Below, piece after piece: positions 7,739 to 16,121 of a stretch of 64,000 bases of DNA. This DNA comes from Elusimicrobium simillimum. GTDB taxonomy: Bacteria > Elusimicrobiota > Elusimicrobia > Elusimicrobiales > Elusimicrobiaceae. The notes beneath the pieces are model-generated. The model worked only from the letters and a program-made list of their open reading frames with translations, ran no database searches and was not told where the DNA came from. The stretch lies in NCBI RefSeq assembly GCF_049639735.1, contig NZ_JBEVVA010000003.1, forward strand, positions 372,001 through 436,000, read 5' to 3'. The stretch's first letter is position 1. Every line of letters starts with the position of its first letter. The translations under genes and the position numbers were made by a program.

Positions 7739-10246
7739 ATGACAGAAATTAATTTCCAAGACATTGATAAAAAACAACAAAAGATATGGGACGACGCCAA
7801 CCTGTTTGTAACCCCGCGCGTACCTGTTAAACCTAAGTTTTACTGCTTAGATATGTTCCCTTACCCCAGCGGCCAGGGCCTGCACGTCGGCCACCCGGAG
7901 GGCTACACAGCGTCCGACATACTTGTAAGATATAAAATGATGAACGGCTTTGACGTTATACACCCCATGGGTTGGGACGCTTTTGGCCTGCCCGCCGAAA
8001 ACTACGCCATAGCCACAGGCGTGCACCCGGCCGTTACAACCAAAAATAATATAGACACTTTCCGCCGCCAAATTAAATCACTCGGCCTCAGCTATGACTG
8101 GACCCGTGAGATTGACACTACGGACCCCGGCTACTACAAATGGACACAGTGGATATTTTTACAATTATTTAAAAAAGGTTTAGCTTATGAAAGCAGCCTG
8201 CCCATTAACTGGTGCCCGTCCTGCAAAACAGGTTTGGCTAACGAGGAAGTTTTTAACGGCAAATGTGAACGCTGCCAGTCTGTTATTGAAAAAAAGAACA
8301 TCCGCCAATGGGTGCTTAAAATTACAGAATATGCCGAAAGACTGCTGGAAGATTTAGAAGGCCTTGATTGGCCCGAAAGCACGCTCGCCATGCAGCGCAA
8401 CTGGATAGGCAAAAGCACAGGCGCGGAAGTTACCTTTAAATTAGACGGCCATAAAGAAGAACTTACAGTTTTTACCACCCGCCCGGACACGCTTTTTGGC
8501 GCTACCTATATGGTAGTATCGCCGGAGCATCCCATACTTAAAACAATTGTAACGGAAGATCAAAAAGCCGCGGTAGACGCTTACGTTGCCCAGGCCGCCG
8601 CCAAGACAGATTTTGAACGCGGTGACGCCGCCAAAAAAACAGGCGTGTTTACAGGCGCGTACGCAATTAACCCCGTAAACGGCGAAAAAATACCTGTCTG
8701 GACGTCAGACTACGTGCTTATGGGTTACGGCACAGGCGCAATTATGGCAGTGCCCGCGCATGACGAGCGCGACTATGAATTTGCCAAAAAATTCGGCCTT
8801 AAAATAATAGAAGTTATTTCAAGTGAACAAGGCGTAGAGACCGAGGCTTACACAGGCGACGGTAAACTTGTAAACTCAGGCTTTTTAGACGGTAAAAATG
8901 TTGAAGAAGCTAAAAAACTGATGATAGAGTCTTTAGAATCTGAAGGCATCGGCGCCGCCAAAGTAACTTACCGCCTGCGTGACTGGGTGTTTAGCCGCCA
9001 GCGTTACTGGGGCGAGCCTATACCTTTAGTCCACTGCCCAAAATGCGGTGTTGTAGCTGTGCCGGAAAGTGAACTTCCCGTAAAATTACCCGAAGTAAAA
9101 AATTATGAACCCAGCGGCACAGGGGAATCCCCTTTAGCAAATGTGCCTGAATGGGTTAATACAGTTTGCCCGCAATGTTCCGGTCCCGCCAAGCGCGAGA
9201 CCAACACCATGCCCCAATGGGCAGGCAGCTGTTGGTATTATTTAAGGTATCTTGACCCTAAAAACGACAAAGTTTTTGTAGACCCTGAAATAGAAAAAGA
9301 ATGCGCCCCCGTAGATTGTTATATAGGCGGCGCGGAGCACGCGGTGCTGCACCTTTTATATTCAAGGTTCTGGCATAAAGTATTGTTTGATTTGGGCCAC
9401 GTCAGCCGTAACGAGCCTTACGCCAAACTACGCCACCAAGGCATGATTTTAGCTTATTCTTATAGGGGCGAAGACGGCGTGTACCACGGCTATGATGAAG
9501 TGGACTACAGCGATCCTGCCAACCCCAAACTTAAAGCCACAGGCGCAAAGCTTAACAGCATTGTGGAAAAGATGTCAAAGTCTAAAAAGAACGTTATTAA
9601 CCCGGACGACATTTTGCGCGAATACGGCGCCGACGCTTTTAGAATGTACGAGATGTTTATGGGCCCGTTTGAGGCCAGCAAACCTTGGGACATGAAAGGC
9701 ATTGAGGGTATAAGCAGGTTTTTAAAACGTGTTTATACCTGGGGCACAAATGTCGCGGTGGATGATTCCTTTACCACTAACAAAGACCTGGAAGTGCTTA
9801 AAAACAAATCCATTCTTAAAGTAAGCGACGATATTGAAAAACTTAACTTTAACACAGCAATTTCCGCCCTCATGATTTACTTTAACGAGATAGGTAAGCT
9901 TGACAAAATAAACACTGGCAGTTTTAAAGTGTTTATGCAATTACTGCACCCGTTTGCCCCGCATATTACCGAAGAACTGTGGGCGCAAAAAGGTATAAAA
10001 GGTTTTATAGTTAAAACCGCCTGGCCTGTGGCCGACAAAGCTTTACTGGCGGCCGAGGATCTTAGCTTAGGCGTGCAGGTTAACGGCAAAGCGCGCGGCA
10101 GCATAACAGTAGCGGCGGACGCTGGTGAGGATACAATAAAAACGCTTGCCCTTACCCAGGATAATGTTAAAAAGCATATTGAGGGTAAAGAGGTAGTTAA
10201 AATTATTATTGTACCCAAGAGAATGGTAAACATAGTAGTAAAATAA
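7739..10246 (+). CDS. leuS: Leucyl-tRNA synthetase
   Basis: Charges tRNA-Leu with leucine. This 835-residue class I synthetase has the HIGH-type motif in PYPSGQGLHVGHPEG near residue 42, zinc-binding cysteines in CPSCKTG and CERC, an inserted CP1 editing domain with FTTRPDTLFGATYMV, a second Cys-rich zinc element (CPKCG and CPQCSG), the KMSKS loop as VEKMSKSKKNVINPDD, and a C-terminal anticodon-binding and tail domain. Length is normal for bacterial LeuRS. It leads the leuS-lptE-holA block, an order also found in Enterobacteria; the gap to lptE is only 20 bases. A tRNA-Leu lies elsewhere in this window at 47847-47933. Confidence 0.97.
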   Translation: MTEINFQDIDKKQQKIWDDANLFVTPRVPVKPKFYCLDMFPYPSGQGLHVGHPEGYTASDILVRYKMMNGFDVIHPMGWDAFGLPAENYAIATGVHPAVTTKNNIDTFRRQIKSLGLSYDWTREIDTTDPGYYKWTQWIFLQLFKKGLAYESSLPINWCPSCKTGLANEEVFNGKCERCQSVIEKKNIRQWVLKITEYAERLLEDLEGLDWPESTLAMQRNWIGKSTGAEVTFKLDGHKEELTVFTTRPDTLFGATYMVVSPEHPILKTIVTEDQKAAVDAYVAQAAAKTDFERGDAAKKTGVFTGAYAINPVNGEKIPVWTSDYVLMGYGTGAIMAVPAHDERDYEFAKKFGLKIIEVISSEQGVETEAYTGDGKLVNSGFLDGKNVEEAKKLMIESLESEGIGAAKVTYRLRDWVFSRQRYWGEPIPLVHCPKCGVVAVPESELPVKLPEVKNYEPSGTGESPLANVPEWVNTVCPQCSGPAKRETNTMPQWAGSCWYYLRYLDPKNDKVFVDPEIEKECAPVDCYIGGAEHAVLHLLYSRFWHKVLFDLGHVSRNEPYAKLRHQGMILAYSYRGEDGVYHGYDEVDYSDPANPKLKATGAKLNSIVEKMSKSKKNVINPDDILREYGADAFRMYEMFMGPFEASKPWDMKGIEGISRFLKRVYTWGTNVAVDDSFTTNKDLEVLKNKSILKVSDDIEKLNFNTAISALMIYFNEIGKLDKINTGSFKVFMQLLHPFAPHITEELWAQKGIKGFIVKTAWPVADKALLAAEDLSLGVQVNGKARGSITVAADAGEDTIKTLALTQDNVKKHIEGKEVVKIIIVPKRMVNIVVK

Positions 10247-10266
10247 TTTGGTTTAAAGGAGCAGGT

Positions 10267-10842
10267 ATGAGATTAACCTTAGCGCTTTTGTGTGTTGCCG
10301 TAATTTTCCTTGCCGGATGTACGGAGTCAACCTACAAGCCTTACCCCCAGGTAATGCCGCAGCATATAAGCAAAGTGGCCGTGCGCCCGTTTATTAACAG
10401 GACACAGGTGTTCGCGCTGGAGGATAAACTTACGCTTGCCGTGTCGGACGAGTTCCTTAAAAACGGTTACTACCAGTTAGTGACAGAGGCCAACTCAGAC
10501 GGTGTTATCATCGGCCAAATCACACGCTACCTTATGGTGCCGCTGCAGTATGACACTCAGCTTATCCCCACCACATACCGTATGGAAGTGTGGCTCAATA
10601 TAAAGTTTTTAGATAAAAAGACGGATGTTGTAATTTGGGAAGAGCCCGCTTTAATGTCCACTTATATTTACTCCGCCTCCACCATGGCCGGCGGCATGAC
10701 GGAAGAGCAGGCCAGAGAGCAAATATGGGACCGTCTGGCGCGTGATATTGTTAAAAGAACTACAGACGGCTTTGGCTCAGTATGGAGCGAGAGTAAAAAA
10801 CGCACGCAGGAAAATAACGAGTACACCACAATCACACAGTAG
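10267..10842 (+). CDS. lptE: LPS-assembly lipoprotein LptE
   Basis: LptE plugs the LptD barrel that inserts lipopolysaccharide into the outer leaflet of the outer membrane. The 191-residue protein has a lipoprotein signal peptide with the lipobox LAGC at residues 15-18. The mature part carries the short beta-strand pattern of the LptE/RlpB-like fold, with HISKVAVRPFINRT and GVIIGQITRY. Sequence conservation in this family is poor, so the call rests on the lipobox, size, fold pattern and especially position between leuS and holA, the same place as in E. coli. It implies that the organism has an outer membrane with LPS. Confidence 0.85.
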   Translation: MRLTLALLCVAVIFLAGCTESTYKPYPQVMPQHISKVAVRPFINRTQVFALEDKLTLAVSDEFLKNGYYQLVTEANSDGVIIGQITRYLMVPLQYDTQLIPTTYRMEVWLNIKFLDKKTDVVIWEEPALMSTYIYSASTMAGGMTEEQAREQIWDRLARDIVKRTTDGFGSVWSESKKRTQENNEYTTITQ

Positions 10843-10848
10843 GTAAAT

Positions 10849-11853
10849 ATGGCTGTATCTGATATCAGTACACTATCCAAAAATTTGGCAGAAGGCACAT
10901 TTTCACCCGTATATCTTTTTACGGGTGAAGATGTTTACCGTAAAAATGCGATACTTGCCAAAATAATAGCAAAGGTGGGCGCCGACGAGTTTAACGTAAC
11001 TAAAGAGGACGCCGCCAAAACAGATTTTGGTGAAATCATCGCCCTTGCAAATACCGCGCCGGTATTTTCCGTCAACCGTATAATATTTTTAAATAATATT
11101 GATAAACTTAAAAAGCCGCAGGCGGCCGCGCTTATAGAATATTTAGAATTGCCTTTACAGTCCACAATTTTAGTGCTGTTCCACAACGACGCCAAAAAAT
11201 TAAAGACGGACGCCACCGTCAAAAAAGCGGCTGAGGCCGTAGGCATGGTAATAGACTTTCCGGAGCTTAAAGGCGCCGGCCTGTCCACCTGGATTAACAA
11301 TAAACTTAAAGAAAAAAACTTAAAACCCGATATGGAAGTTTCTGAGTTATTGGCCGAGACCGTCGGCGGCGACCTTTCCGCCCTGGAGCAGGAAGTGGAA
11401 AAGCTTTCGCTTTACAAAGGCGAAGGCGGCGAGGTGTGCGCGGCGGACGTGCTGGCCTGTGTAGGCTTTAGTAAAGAAGAAAACCCTTTCGCGTTGTCCA
11501 ACGCCATACTTAATTGCGACAGAAAAACCGCTATCACTTTGGCGGGTAAATTGCTGGAAGAGGGGGAGTCCCCCGTCAGCGTACTTAGTAAAGTGGCGCA
11601 GTGCGTGCTTAAAATGACACGTATTAAAAGGCTGGTTAACGCAGGTTATTCCTCGCAGGAAATAGTGTCAAAGGCTGGCCTTATGTTTTGGGAATCGCGC
11701 CTGGTTGCCAGCGCGCGTATTTTCCCCAGCGAAGCCGTGCTGCTCAAAACCTTAAATAAAGTAATAGACGCCGACATGCAGTTCAAATCCTCCTCCGGCG
11801 TAGACCCGCAGGTTACAATCAAAGGTATTTTACTAACAATGTTTTCTAAATAA
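10849..11853 (+). CDS. holA: DNA polymerase III subunit delta
   Basis: The delta subunit opens the beta sliding clamp as part of the clamp loader. The 334-residue protein begins with the expected YLFTGEDVYRKNAIL segment, followed by EFNVTKEDA, NRIIFLNNIDKLKK and the helical lid (GGDLSALEQEVEKLSLY), ending with the C-terminal collar helices. It lacks a working Walker A, as is usual for delta. It follows lptE by 6 bases and is the last gene of the leuS-lptE-holA block; tRNA-Glu follows 62 bases downstream. Confidence 0.92.
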   Translation: MAVSDISTLSKNLAEGTFSPVYLFTGEDVYRKNAILAKIIAKVGADEFNVTKEDAAKTDFGEIIALANTAPVFSVNRIIFLNNIDKLKKPQAAALIEYLELPLQSTILVLFHNDAKKLKTDATVKKAAEAVGMVIDFPELKGAGLSTWINNKLKEKNLKPDMEVSELLAETVGGDLSALEQEVEKLSLYKGEGGEVCAADVLACVGFSKEENPFALSNAILNCDRKTAITLAGKLLEEGESPVSVLSKVAQCVLKMTRIKRLVNAGYSSQEIVSKAGLMFWESRLVASARIFPSEAVLLKTLNKVIDADMQFKSSSGVDPQVTIKGILLTMFSK

Positions 11854-11915
11854 CTTCTAAGCTTTGCCGCTTCTAATTTGGTAAAATATATATAGTAGTT
11901 TTATAACCGTTTTAT

Positions 11916-11990
11916 GCCTCCTTCGTCTATCGGTTAGGACATCGGATTCTCAATCCGAGAAGAGGAGTTCGATTCTCCTAGGAGGCGCCA
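11916..11990 (+). tRNA. tRNA-Glu (anticodon CTC)
   Basis: A 75-base cloverleaf: acceptor GCCTCCT pairs with AGGAGGC, the anticodon stem TCGGA/TCCGA holds the loop TTCTCAA with anticodon CTC, and the T stem AGGAG/CTCCT encloses TTCGATT. The CCA end is encoded. A terminator follows directly. Confidence 0.95.
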
Positions 11991-11996
11991 ATTTAG

Positions 11997-12025
11997 AAAC
12001 CCGCACAGCAATGTGCGGGTTTTTT
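11997..12025 (+). terminator. Terminator after tRNA-Glu
   Basis: AAACCCGCACA pairs with TGTGCGGGTTT around GCAA, followed by further T residues. Confidence 0.88.
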
Positions 12026-12026
12026 G

Positions 12027-12041
12027 TATACTATGGATATG
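12027..12041 (+). promoter_or_regulatory. -10 box next to the start of the 12039 gene (leaderless)
   Basis: TATACT (12027-12032), then six bases, then ATG (12039). There is no ribosome site because the tRNA-Glu terminator occupies the upstream sequence. No good -35 box is seen. Confidence 0.4.
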
Positions 12042-12518
12042 AAAAAAAGCATAATTTTATTTTCTTTTGCTTTGTTAGCATTTGCTTGCACAAAGGCAGA
12101 GCAGCAGGAAACGAAGCCTCTTCAAAGCAACACATATCCTTGTGGAATGAGCTTTTCCCATTTTGCCCCGCTTGAGCCTCAGAAACATGGAAACACAGGT
12201 GATTTTATTGTGCATTTTGCCAATGAAAAAGATTACACGATGATATACATGTGCAATAAGGAAATTTCCCCATTAATTCAGTCTCAAATGCAAGACTCTA
12301 AAAACGCACAGTATAAAAAAAATATTAAAGGTAGGAATTGTTTTAAGACAGATTGGGAGCATTCCGAGGGGAAAAATAATTTTTATACAAACCGTGTTTT
12401 ATGCGACAACAACGGGGTTCAGGAAAGTTTGAAAATAGAAATTCCTCTTTGGAAAGACAATGTAAAAGAAACAAAAAAATTATCTGAGACAATTCTCTCT
12501 ACAATTAGTTTTCAATAA
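12039..12518 (+). CDS. Hypothetical lipoprotein
   Basis: A 159-residue protein starting MKKSIILFSFALLAFAC: a lipoprotein signal with Cys at residue 17. The mature part is polar, with four further Cys (YPCGM, YMCNK, NCFKT, LCDNN) that could form two disulfides outside the cytoplasm. I recognise no family. The ATG at 12039 was chosen over in-frame TTG or ATG codons upstream because the signal peptide starts there. It is the first gene after tRNA-Glu and more AT-rich than holA. A perfect hairpin and a 168-bp repeat lie behind it. Tandem insertions after a tRNA are possible here. Confidence 0.7.
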   Translation: MKKSIILFSFALLAFACTKAEQQETKPLQSNTYPCGMSFSHFAPLEPQKHGNTGDFIVHFANEKDYTMIYMCNKEISPLIQSQMQDSKNAQYKKNIKGRNCFKTDWEHSEGKNNFYTNRVLCDNNGVQESLKIEIPLWKDNVKETKKLSETILSTISFQ

Positions 12519-12600
12519 AACTTGTTGCATGCTTTCCATAATTTAGATAGAAGTCCAATACCTCAGCATAACACAAAGTTCTAATCGTATCTACCAAGGG

Positions 12601-12651
12601 GCGTATATTTAAAATACCCGGCAATTTGTGCCGGGTATTTTAAATATACGC
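12601..12651. repeat. Perfect 22-bp hairpin
   Basis: The arm 12601-12622 pairs perfectly with 12630-12651 around a 7-base AT-rich loop. Its inner part ACCCGGC/GCCGGGT is terminator-like, but no T-run follows. The right arm overlaps the left end of repeat copy 1; in copy 2 (14490) only a remnant of the right arm is present. Confidence 0.75.
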
Positions 12652-12804
12652 CTCCTAGGTTTGAATCTAACCCTAGCCCCTTCAAGGGGCGGCCGGAGCA
12701 AAGCGCAGGCGGGGTACCAAAAAGAGGGCAAAACAGCCGTTTTGAGCAAAGCGAAAAGTTTTGCCCGCCTTTGCCTTAGGCAAAGGCGATTCTCCTGGGA
12801 GGCG
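12637..12804. repeat. 168-bp dispersed repeat, copy 1, with tRNA-Glu-like end
   Basis: Nearly identical to 14490-14656 in the same orientation. The element contains CCCCTTCAAGGGG, a GGGCAAAAC/GTTTTGCCC pair and GCCTTTGCC/GGCAAAGGC hairpins, so it is highly structured. Its ends form an imperfect inverted repeat (CGCCTCCTAGG and CCTGGGAGGCG). The last 18 bases match the 3' end of tRNA-Glu at 17 of 18 positions, and GCCTCCT near its left end equals the tRNA's 5' acceptor strand. It has no convincing gene. Confidence 0.85.
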
Positions 12805-12808
12805 TCAA

Positions 12809-12848
12809 TATAAAAAAGACCACCTTTCGACAGGTGGTCTTTTTTATA
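12809..12848. terminator. Bidirectional terminator
   Basis: AAAAAAGACCACCT pairs with AGGTGGTCTTTTTT around TTCGAC. It lies just downstream of the minus-strand DUF4156 lipoprotein gene. Confidence 0.9.
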
Positions 12849-12872
12849 TAATTACGATTTAGAAGTTGCTAT

Positions 12873-13211
12873 TTAAAAGGAAGTGCAATTATAGGCAATA
12901 CCTGTTACAGAGTGAGAAGGCTCCACGCCTAAAAGACCTCCGGAGGCATTGCTATTTAAAATATAAACGGCATTCCCGCCCATCTTATATGTTTTATTTT
13001 TCAAATCATTCATTGCTCCGCGCGCAACAGTATTGGCGGTATGCTGAATGGCGCCGGTTTGTTTGCCTGTTATATCGCCCAAATATTTACACTGGTTTGC
13101 TTGCGGAGCTACAGGTAAAATTCGTACAACTTCTGCACCTGATTTCAGATTTTTAGCACCACAAGCAGCCAATAGCATAATTGCGGGTAGTAGTATTAAT
13201 AATTTTTTCAT
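12873..13211 (-). CDS. DUF4156-like lipoprotein
   Basis: A 112-residue protein with signal MKKLLILLPAIMLLAAC and lipobox LAAC. The mature sequence has CKYLGDITGKQTG and MNDLKNKTYKMGGNAVYIL, the pattern of DUF4156 envelope lipoproteins, whose role is unknown. The start was set at 13211, where AGGAGA lies eight bases upstream; the longer frame adds 17 residues with no ribosome site. The next gene on the same strand (13269-14270) ends 57 bases upstream, so the two may share a transcript. It lies between the two 168-bp repeats. Confidence 0.8.
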   Translation of the reverse strand: MKKLLILLPAIMLLAACGAKNLKSGAEVVRILPVAPQANQCKYLGDITGKQTGAIQHTANTVARGAMNDLKNKTYKMGGNAVYILNSNASGGLLGVEPSHSVTGIAYNCTSF

Positions 13212-13268
13212 TTCAAATCTCCTTTTTAAATATATTTTCAAGACCAAAATCACCTTGTGCAAATATTG

Positions 13269-14270
13269 CTAAAAATTAATGCCGCTTTTTAAGGTTTCAT
13301 TATATAAAAGTATATACGTTCTATGAAAATAGAGGCTATATAGTTGTTCTTGCCCATTTTTAACGGTTTTTATTTCAGTTGAAAACAAAGTATTAGGTAC
13401 GCTTATTTTTATATCATCGCATTCCTGTTCTTTTACACGTATTTCCTGAAGTAAAACTTTTTCAACAACATCTTTAGTGAGCTTATTCATACCGCCATCA
13501 AAATCAGATACCGTATATGCAGCTTCAAATTCAAACTTGCACGAGGCCCCGTAAACACTGCTTATCTTTTTTTTGTACTCTTTGGTATTAGACGCTCTTT
13601 TTTTACCATCGATACTCCATGCGCTGTCATCTGTTTTGGAAAAAGTTATCAATGGTCTTTGCCTGACTTCTGTAACTGTTTGTTGCGGGCGCGCCGCTCC
13701 GCGCGCAGGAATAGATTTTAAAATGCCTGCTTGCTCTAGAACATACTCCAAATAATACTCCGGAAATACTACCTGTATTGGTTTTTTAGCGCCTGTAAAT
13801 GTGACTACAAGCTTTGCTTCATTAGTGTTTACATATTTACTTTTTTCGCGTTTCTCTGACATTTTGTTCTTTTCGTAAGCATAAATCAATTCATCCACAG
13901 TTAAAACTGCATATTGGGTTTTATACCCCAGAAAACCTTTTTTATACACAAAATCAAGCTTGCTACCTTCTATATCCGCACCGCTGTAGATATCATCACT
14001 AAGTATGTGCACGGAAAATAATGCTTTCTCTGCGGGATTAGGGTCAAAAGCCTTTTTTTTCGTTTTTTTGTACTGCATATGATAAATAACAGGTTCAAGT
14101 TTGGAGATATTTTTATCAGAAAAATCCATTAAGTTAATTTTTGAAAATATCATAGTTTCGCCGGAAGTAGTAACTCCCATTTCATTTTTGGATTGCGGGT
14201 TATCAGACGCAGCATACAACTGCGAAAACATTAACATATACATTAAACTCAATAAGAATAATTTTTTCAT
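13269..14270 (-). CDS. Hypothetical exported protein
   Basis: A 333-residue protein with a type I signal peptide (residues 1-20, cleavage after QLYA). The mature part is Lys-rich and mostly predicted beta, with an Ala-Arg-Pro linker near residue 190 separating two halves. Only two Cys occur near the C-terminus. I recognise no family. Its gene is AT-rich and sits between two copies of the 168-bp repeat downstream of tRNA-Glu, which hints at horizontal origin; this is inference. Confidence 0.65.
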   Translation of the reverse strand: MKKLFLLSLMYMLMFSQLYAASDNPQSKNEMGVTTSGETMIFSKINLMDFSDKNISKLEPVIYHMQYKKTKKKAFDPNPAEKALFSVHILSDDIYSGADIEGSKLDFVYKKGFLGYKTQYAVLTVDELIYAYEKNKMSEKREKSKYVNTNEAKLVVTFTGAKKPIQVVFPEYYLEYVLEQAGILKSIPARGAARPQQTVTEVRQRPLITFSKTDDSAWSIDGKKRASNTKEYKKKISSVYGASCKFEFEAAYTVSDFDGGMNKLTKDVVEKVLLQEIRVKEQECDDIKISVPNTLFSTEIKTVKNGQEQLYSLYFHRTYILLYNETLKSGINF

Positions 14271-14489
14271 GATTTAAATTTCCTCTCTTCAGTCTTTTAT
14301 ATAACGGAATTAGTTGGAATTTTATTGCCTAACAACTCTTCTCTAATTATATATGATTTTATCCTAAACTCATTTATATAGTTTTTGTTAAAGGAGTATT
14401 CCGTTTTGTTTTTTTGCCTGTTGGGTTTGCAGTTATACTCTGAAATGCGCCAATTGCCCTGTCTGCCCGCTAGCCATGAAGCCCTGAAT
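14271..14489. other. Intergenic region, no gene seen
   Basis: AT-rich upstream sequence of the 13269-14270 gene, presumably with its promoter. No open frame with a ribosome site and no RNA family recognised. Confidence 0.5.
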
Positions 14490-14656
14490 ATTTTAAATAT
14501 ACGCCCCTAGCTTTGAATCTAACCCTAGCCCCTTCAAGGGGCGGCCGGAGCAAAGCGCAGGCGGGGTACTAAAAAGAGGGCAAAACAGCCGTTTTGAGCA
14601 AAGCGAAAAGTTTTGCCCGCCTTTGCCTTAGGCAAAGGCGATTCTCCTGGGAGGCG
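14490..14656. repeat. 168-bp dispersed repeat, copy 2
   Basis: Matches copy 1 (12637-12804) almost base for base, with differences concentrated at the left end (CGCCCCTAGC instead of CGCCTCCTAGG) and one substitution in the middle. The right end again reads CGATTCTCCTGGGAGGCG, like the tRNA-Glu 3' end. It is followed by ordinary ychF leader sequence. Confidence 0.85.
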
Positions 14657-14900
14657 AAATTTCATGGAGTTGAAATAAAAGGTTAAACCCAATACCCAGT
14701 TAGCTTTTTGTATAATTAAATATAGTGTAGATTGTAAAAATAGAAGATATACATTTTTTTGTACGCAAGCATTATTGTTTATTCTACGCGTTTATTAAAA
14801 TACCTTTAACACAAAATATAAAATGTGTCTGCTGCAGGATAGTAATTTGAAACCCTGGGGCGGAAGTTTTATTTAAAAATAATTATCGGAGTCAAACGAA
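14657..14900. other. ychF upstream region
   Basis: 244 AT-rich bases. A TATAAT-like box occurs in TTTGTATAATT near 14708-14718. The last 80 bases before ychF contain CCCTGGGGCGG but no riboswitch pattern I recognise. Confidence 0.4.
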
Positions 14901-15974
14901 ATGGAAATAGGAATAGTAGGTTTACCAAACGTAGGAAAATCCACCCTTTTTAACGCTTTAACATGCGCCGGGGCCGAGGCCAGCAATTACCCCTTTTGCA
15001 CAATTGAGCCTAACGTAGGCATCGTGGCCATACCGGACAGACGTTTGGACCGCTTACAAGTTGTTTTTGGTCCGCCTAAAAAAACACCCGCCGCAATTAA
15101 ATTTGTGGACATCGCCGGCATTGTAGAAGGCGCCAGCAAAGGCGAAGGCCTGGGCAATAAATTTTTAGCAAACATACGTGAAGTGGACGCTATTATTCAT
15201 GTAGTAAGGCTTTTTGACGATGAGAACGTGACTCACGTTATGAACTCGGTCGACCCGCTGCGCGACGTGGAAATTATAGAAACGGAACTTATGCTTGCGG
15301 ACCTTGAGTCCGTTGAGCGCATGCTGCCCCGCTTAGAGTCCGCCGCCAGGGGGAATAAAAAAGAAGCTATCCTCCAGCTGGAAACGCTTAAAAAAGTTAA
15401 AAAATGTCTTGAAGACGGCAACCAGGTTGCCTCACTGGGGCTTAGCGAAGAAGAGCTTAAGGAATTTCAGTTTTTAACCGCCAAACCTATGCTTTACGTT
15501 GGCAATAACTCAGAAAAACCCAACAAAGAAAACGCCGAAAAACTTGCCGCCTACGCCAAAAAGAACAACGCGGGCTTTGTAGAGCTTTGCGTAAAGTTTG
15601 AGTCTGACATAGCGGAGCTTTCAGATGAAGAAAAACAGGCTTTCTTGGCCGATATTGGCAGCGAATATACGGGCCTTGAGAAAATTGTGCGTGAGGGTCT
15701 TAAACTGCTTAACCTGTGCACATATTTTACGGCGGGTACGGAAGTTGAAGTACGCAGCTGGCTTATCCCCGTAGGCTGCGCCGCGCCGCAGGCGGCCGGC
15801 AAAATTCATACTGATTTTGAAAAGGGCTTTATCCGCGCGGACGTGTACAGCTTTGAAGACATAGACAAATGGGAATCAGAAAAAGTGCTCAAAGAAAAGG
15901 GCCTCATACGCTCCGAGGGTAAAGACTACATAGTAAAAGACGGCGACGTCTGCCTATTTAAGGTAAACCCGTAA
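14901..15974 (+). CDS. ychF: Redox-regulated ATPase YchF (Obg-like)
   Basis: YchF binds ribosomes and prefers ATP over GTP; it is linked to stress responses. The 357-residue protein opens with the P-loop GIVGLPNVGKSTLFNAL at residues 4-20, then NYPFCTIEPNVG (switch I region) and VDIAGIVEGASKGEGLGN (G3 and switch II). A coiled-coil insert and the C-terminal TGS domain (YFTAGTEVEVRSWLIPVGCAAPQAAGKIH, broken here into its parts: LCTYFTAGTEVEVRSW and AAGKIHTDFEKGFIRADV) follow. Length is typical. A CGGAG ribosome site precedes the start. It appears to be a single-gene unit. Confidence 0.96.
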   Translation: MEIGIVGLPNVGKSTLFNALTCAGAEASNYPFCTIEPNVGIVAIPDRRLDRLQVVFGPPKKTPAAIKFVDIAGIVEGASKGEGLGNKFLANIREVDAIIHVVRLFDDENVTHVMNSVDPLRDVEIIETELMLADLESVERMLPRLESAARGNKKEAILQLETLKKVKKCLEDGNQVASLGLSEEELKEFQFLTAKPMLYVGNNSEKPNKENAEKLAAYAKKNNAGFVELCVKFESDIAELSDEEKQAFLADIGSEYTGLEKIVREGLKLLNLCTYFTAGTEVEVRSWLIPVGCAAPQAAGKIHTDFEKGFIRADVYSFEDIDKWESEKVLKEKGLIRSEGKDYIVKDGDVCLFKVNP

Positions 15975-15999
15975 CAATAGTCGTATTTCCAATTGTTTT

Positions 16000-16035
16000 C
16001 CTCTCCCTCTTAGGGGAGAGGAGTAAGGTGAGGGT
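16000..16035. repeat. Small inverted repeat of a type common in many genomes
   Basis: CCTCTCCC (16000-16007) pairs with GGGAGAGG (16014-16021) and is followed by AGTAAGGTGAGGGT. Similar CCCTCTCCC...GTGAGGG repeats occur between genes in many bacteria. It may also stop ychF transcription. Confidence 0.5.
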
Positions 16036-16121
16036 ATTGAACACAAAATGTACACAACAATACGCCGTACAGCAAGCCTAACTCTCTCAAGTAACGCGAT
16101 ATTAAAAATATAAGGTAATAA

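Noticed and set aside
12628..12813. ORF of 61 codons inside repeat copy 1
   Set aside because: It reads through a hairpin and a structured repeat, lacks a ribosome site, and the repeat is better explained as non-coding.
16000..16035. Small inverted repeat as a specific mobile element
   Set aside because: It matches a very common intergenic pattern and occurs once here; a terminator role is equally possible.
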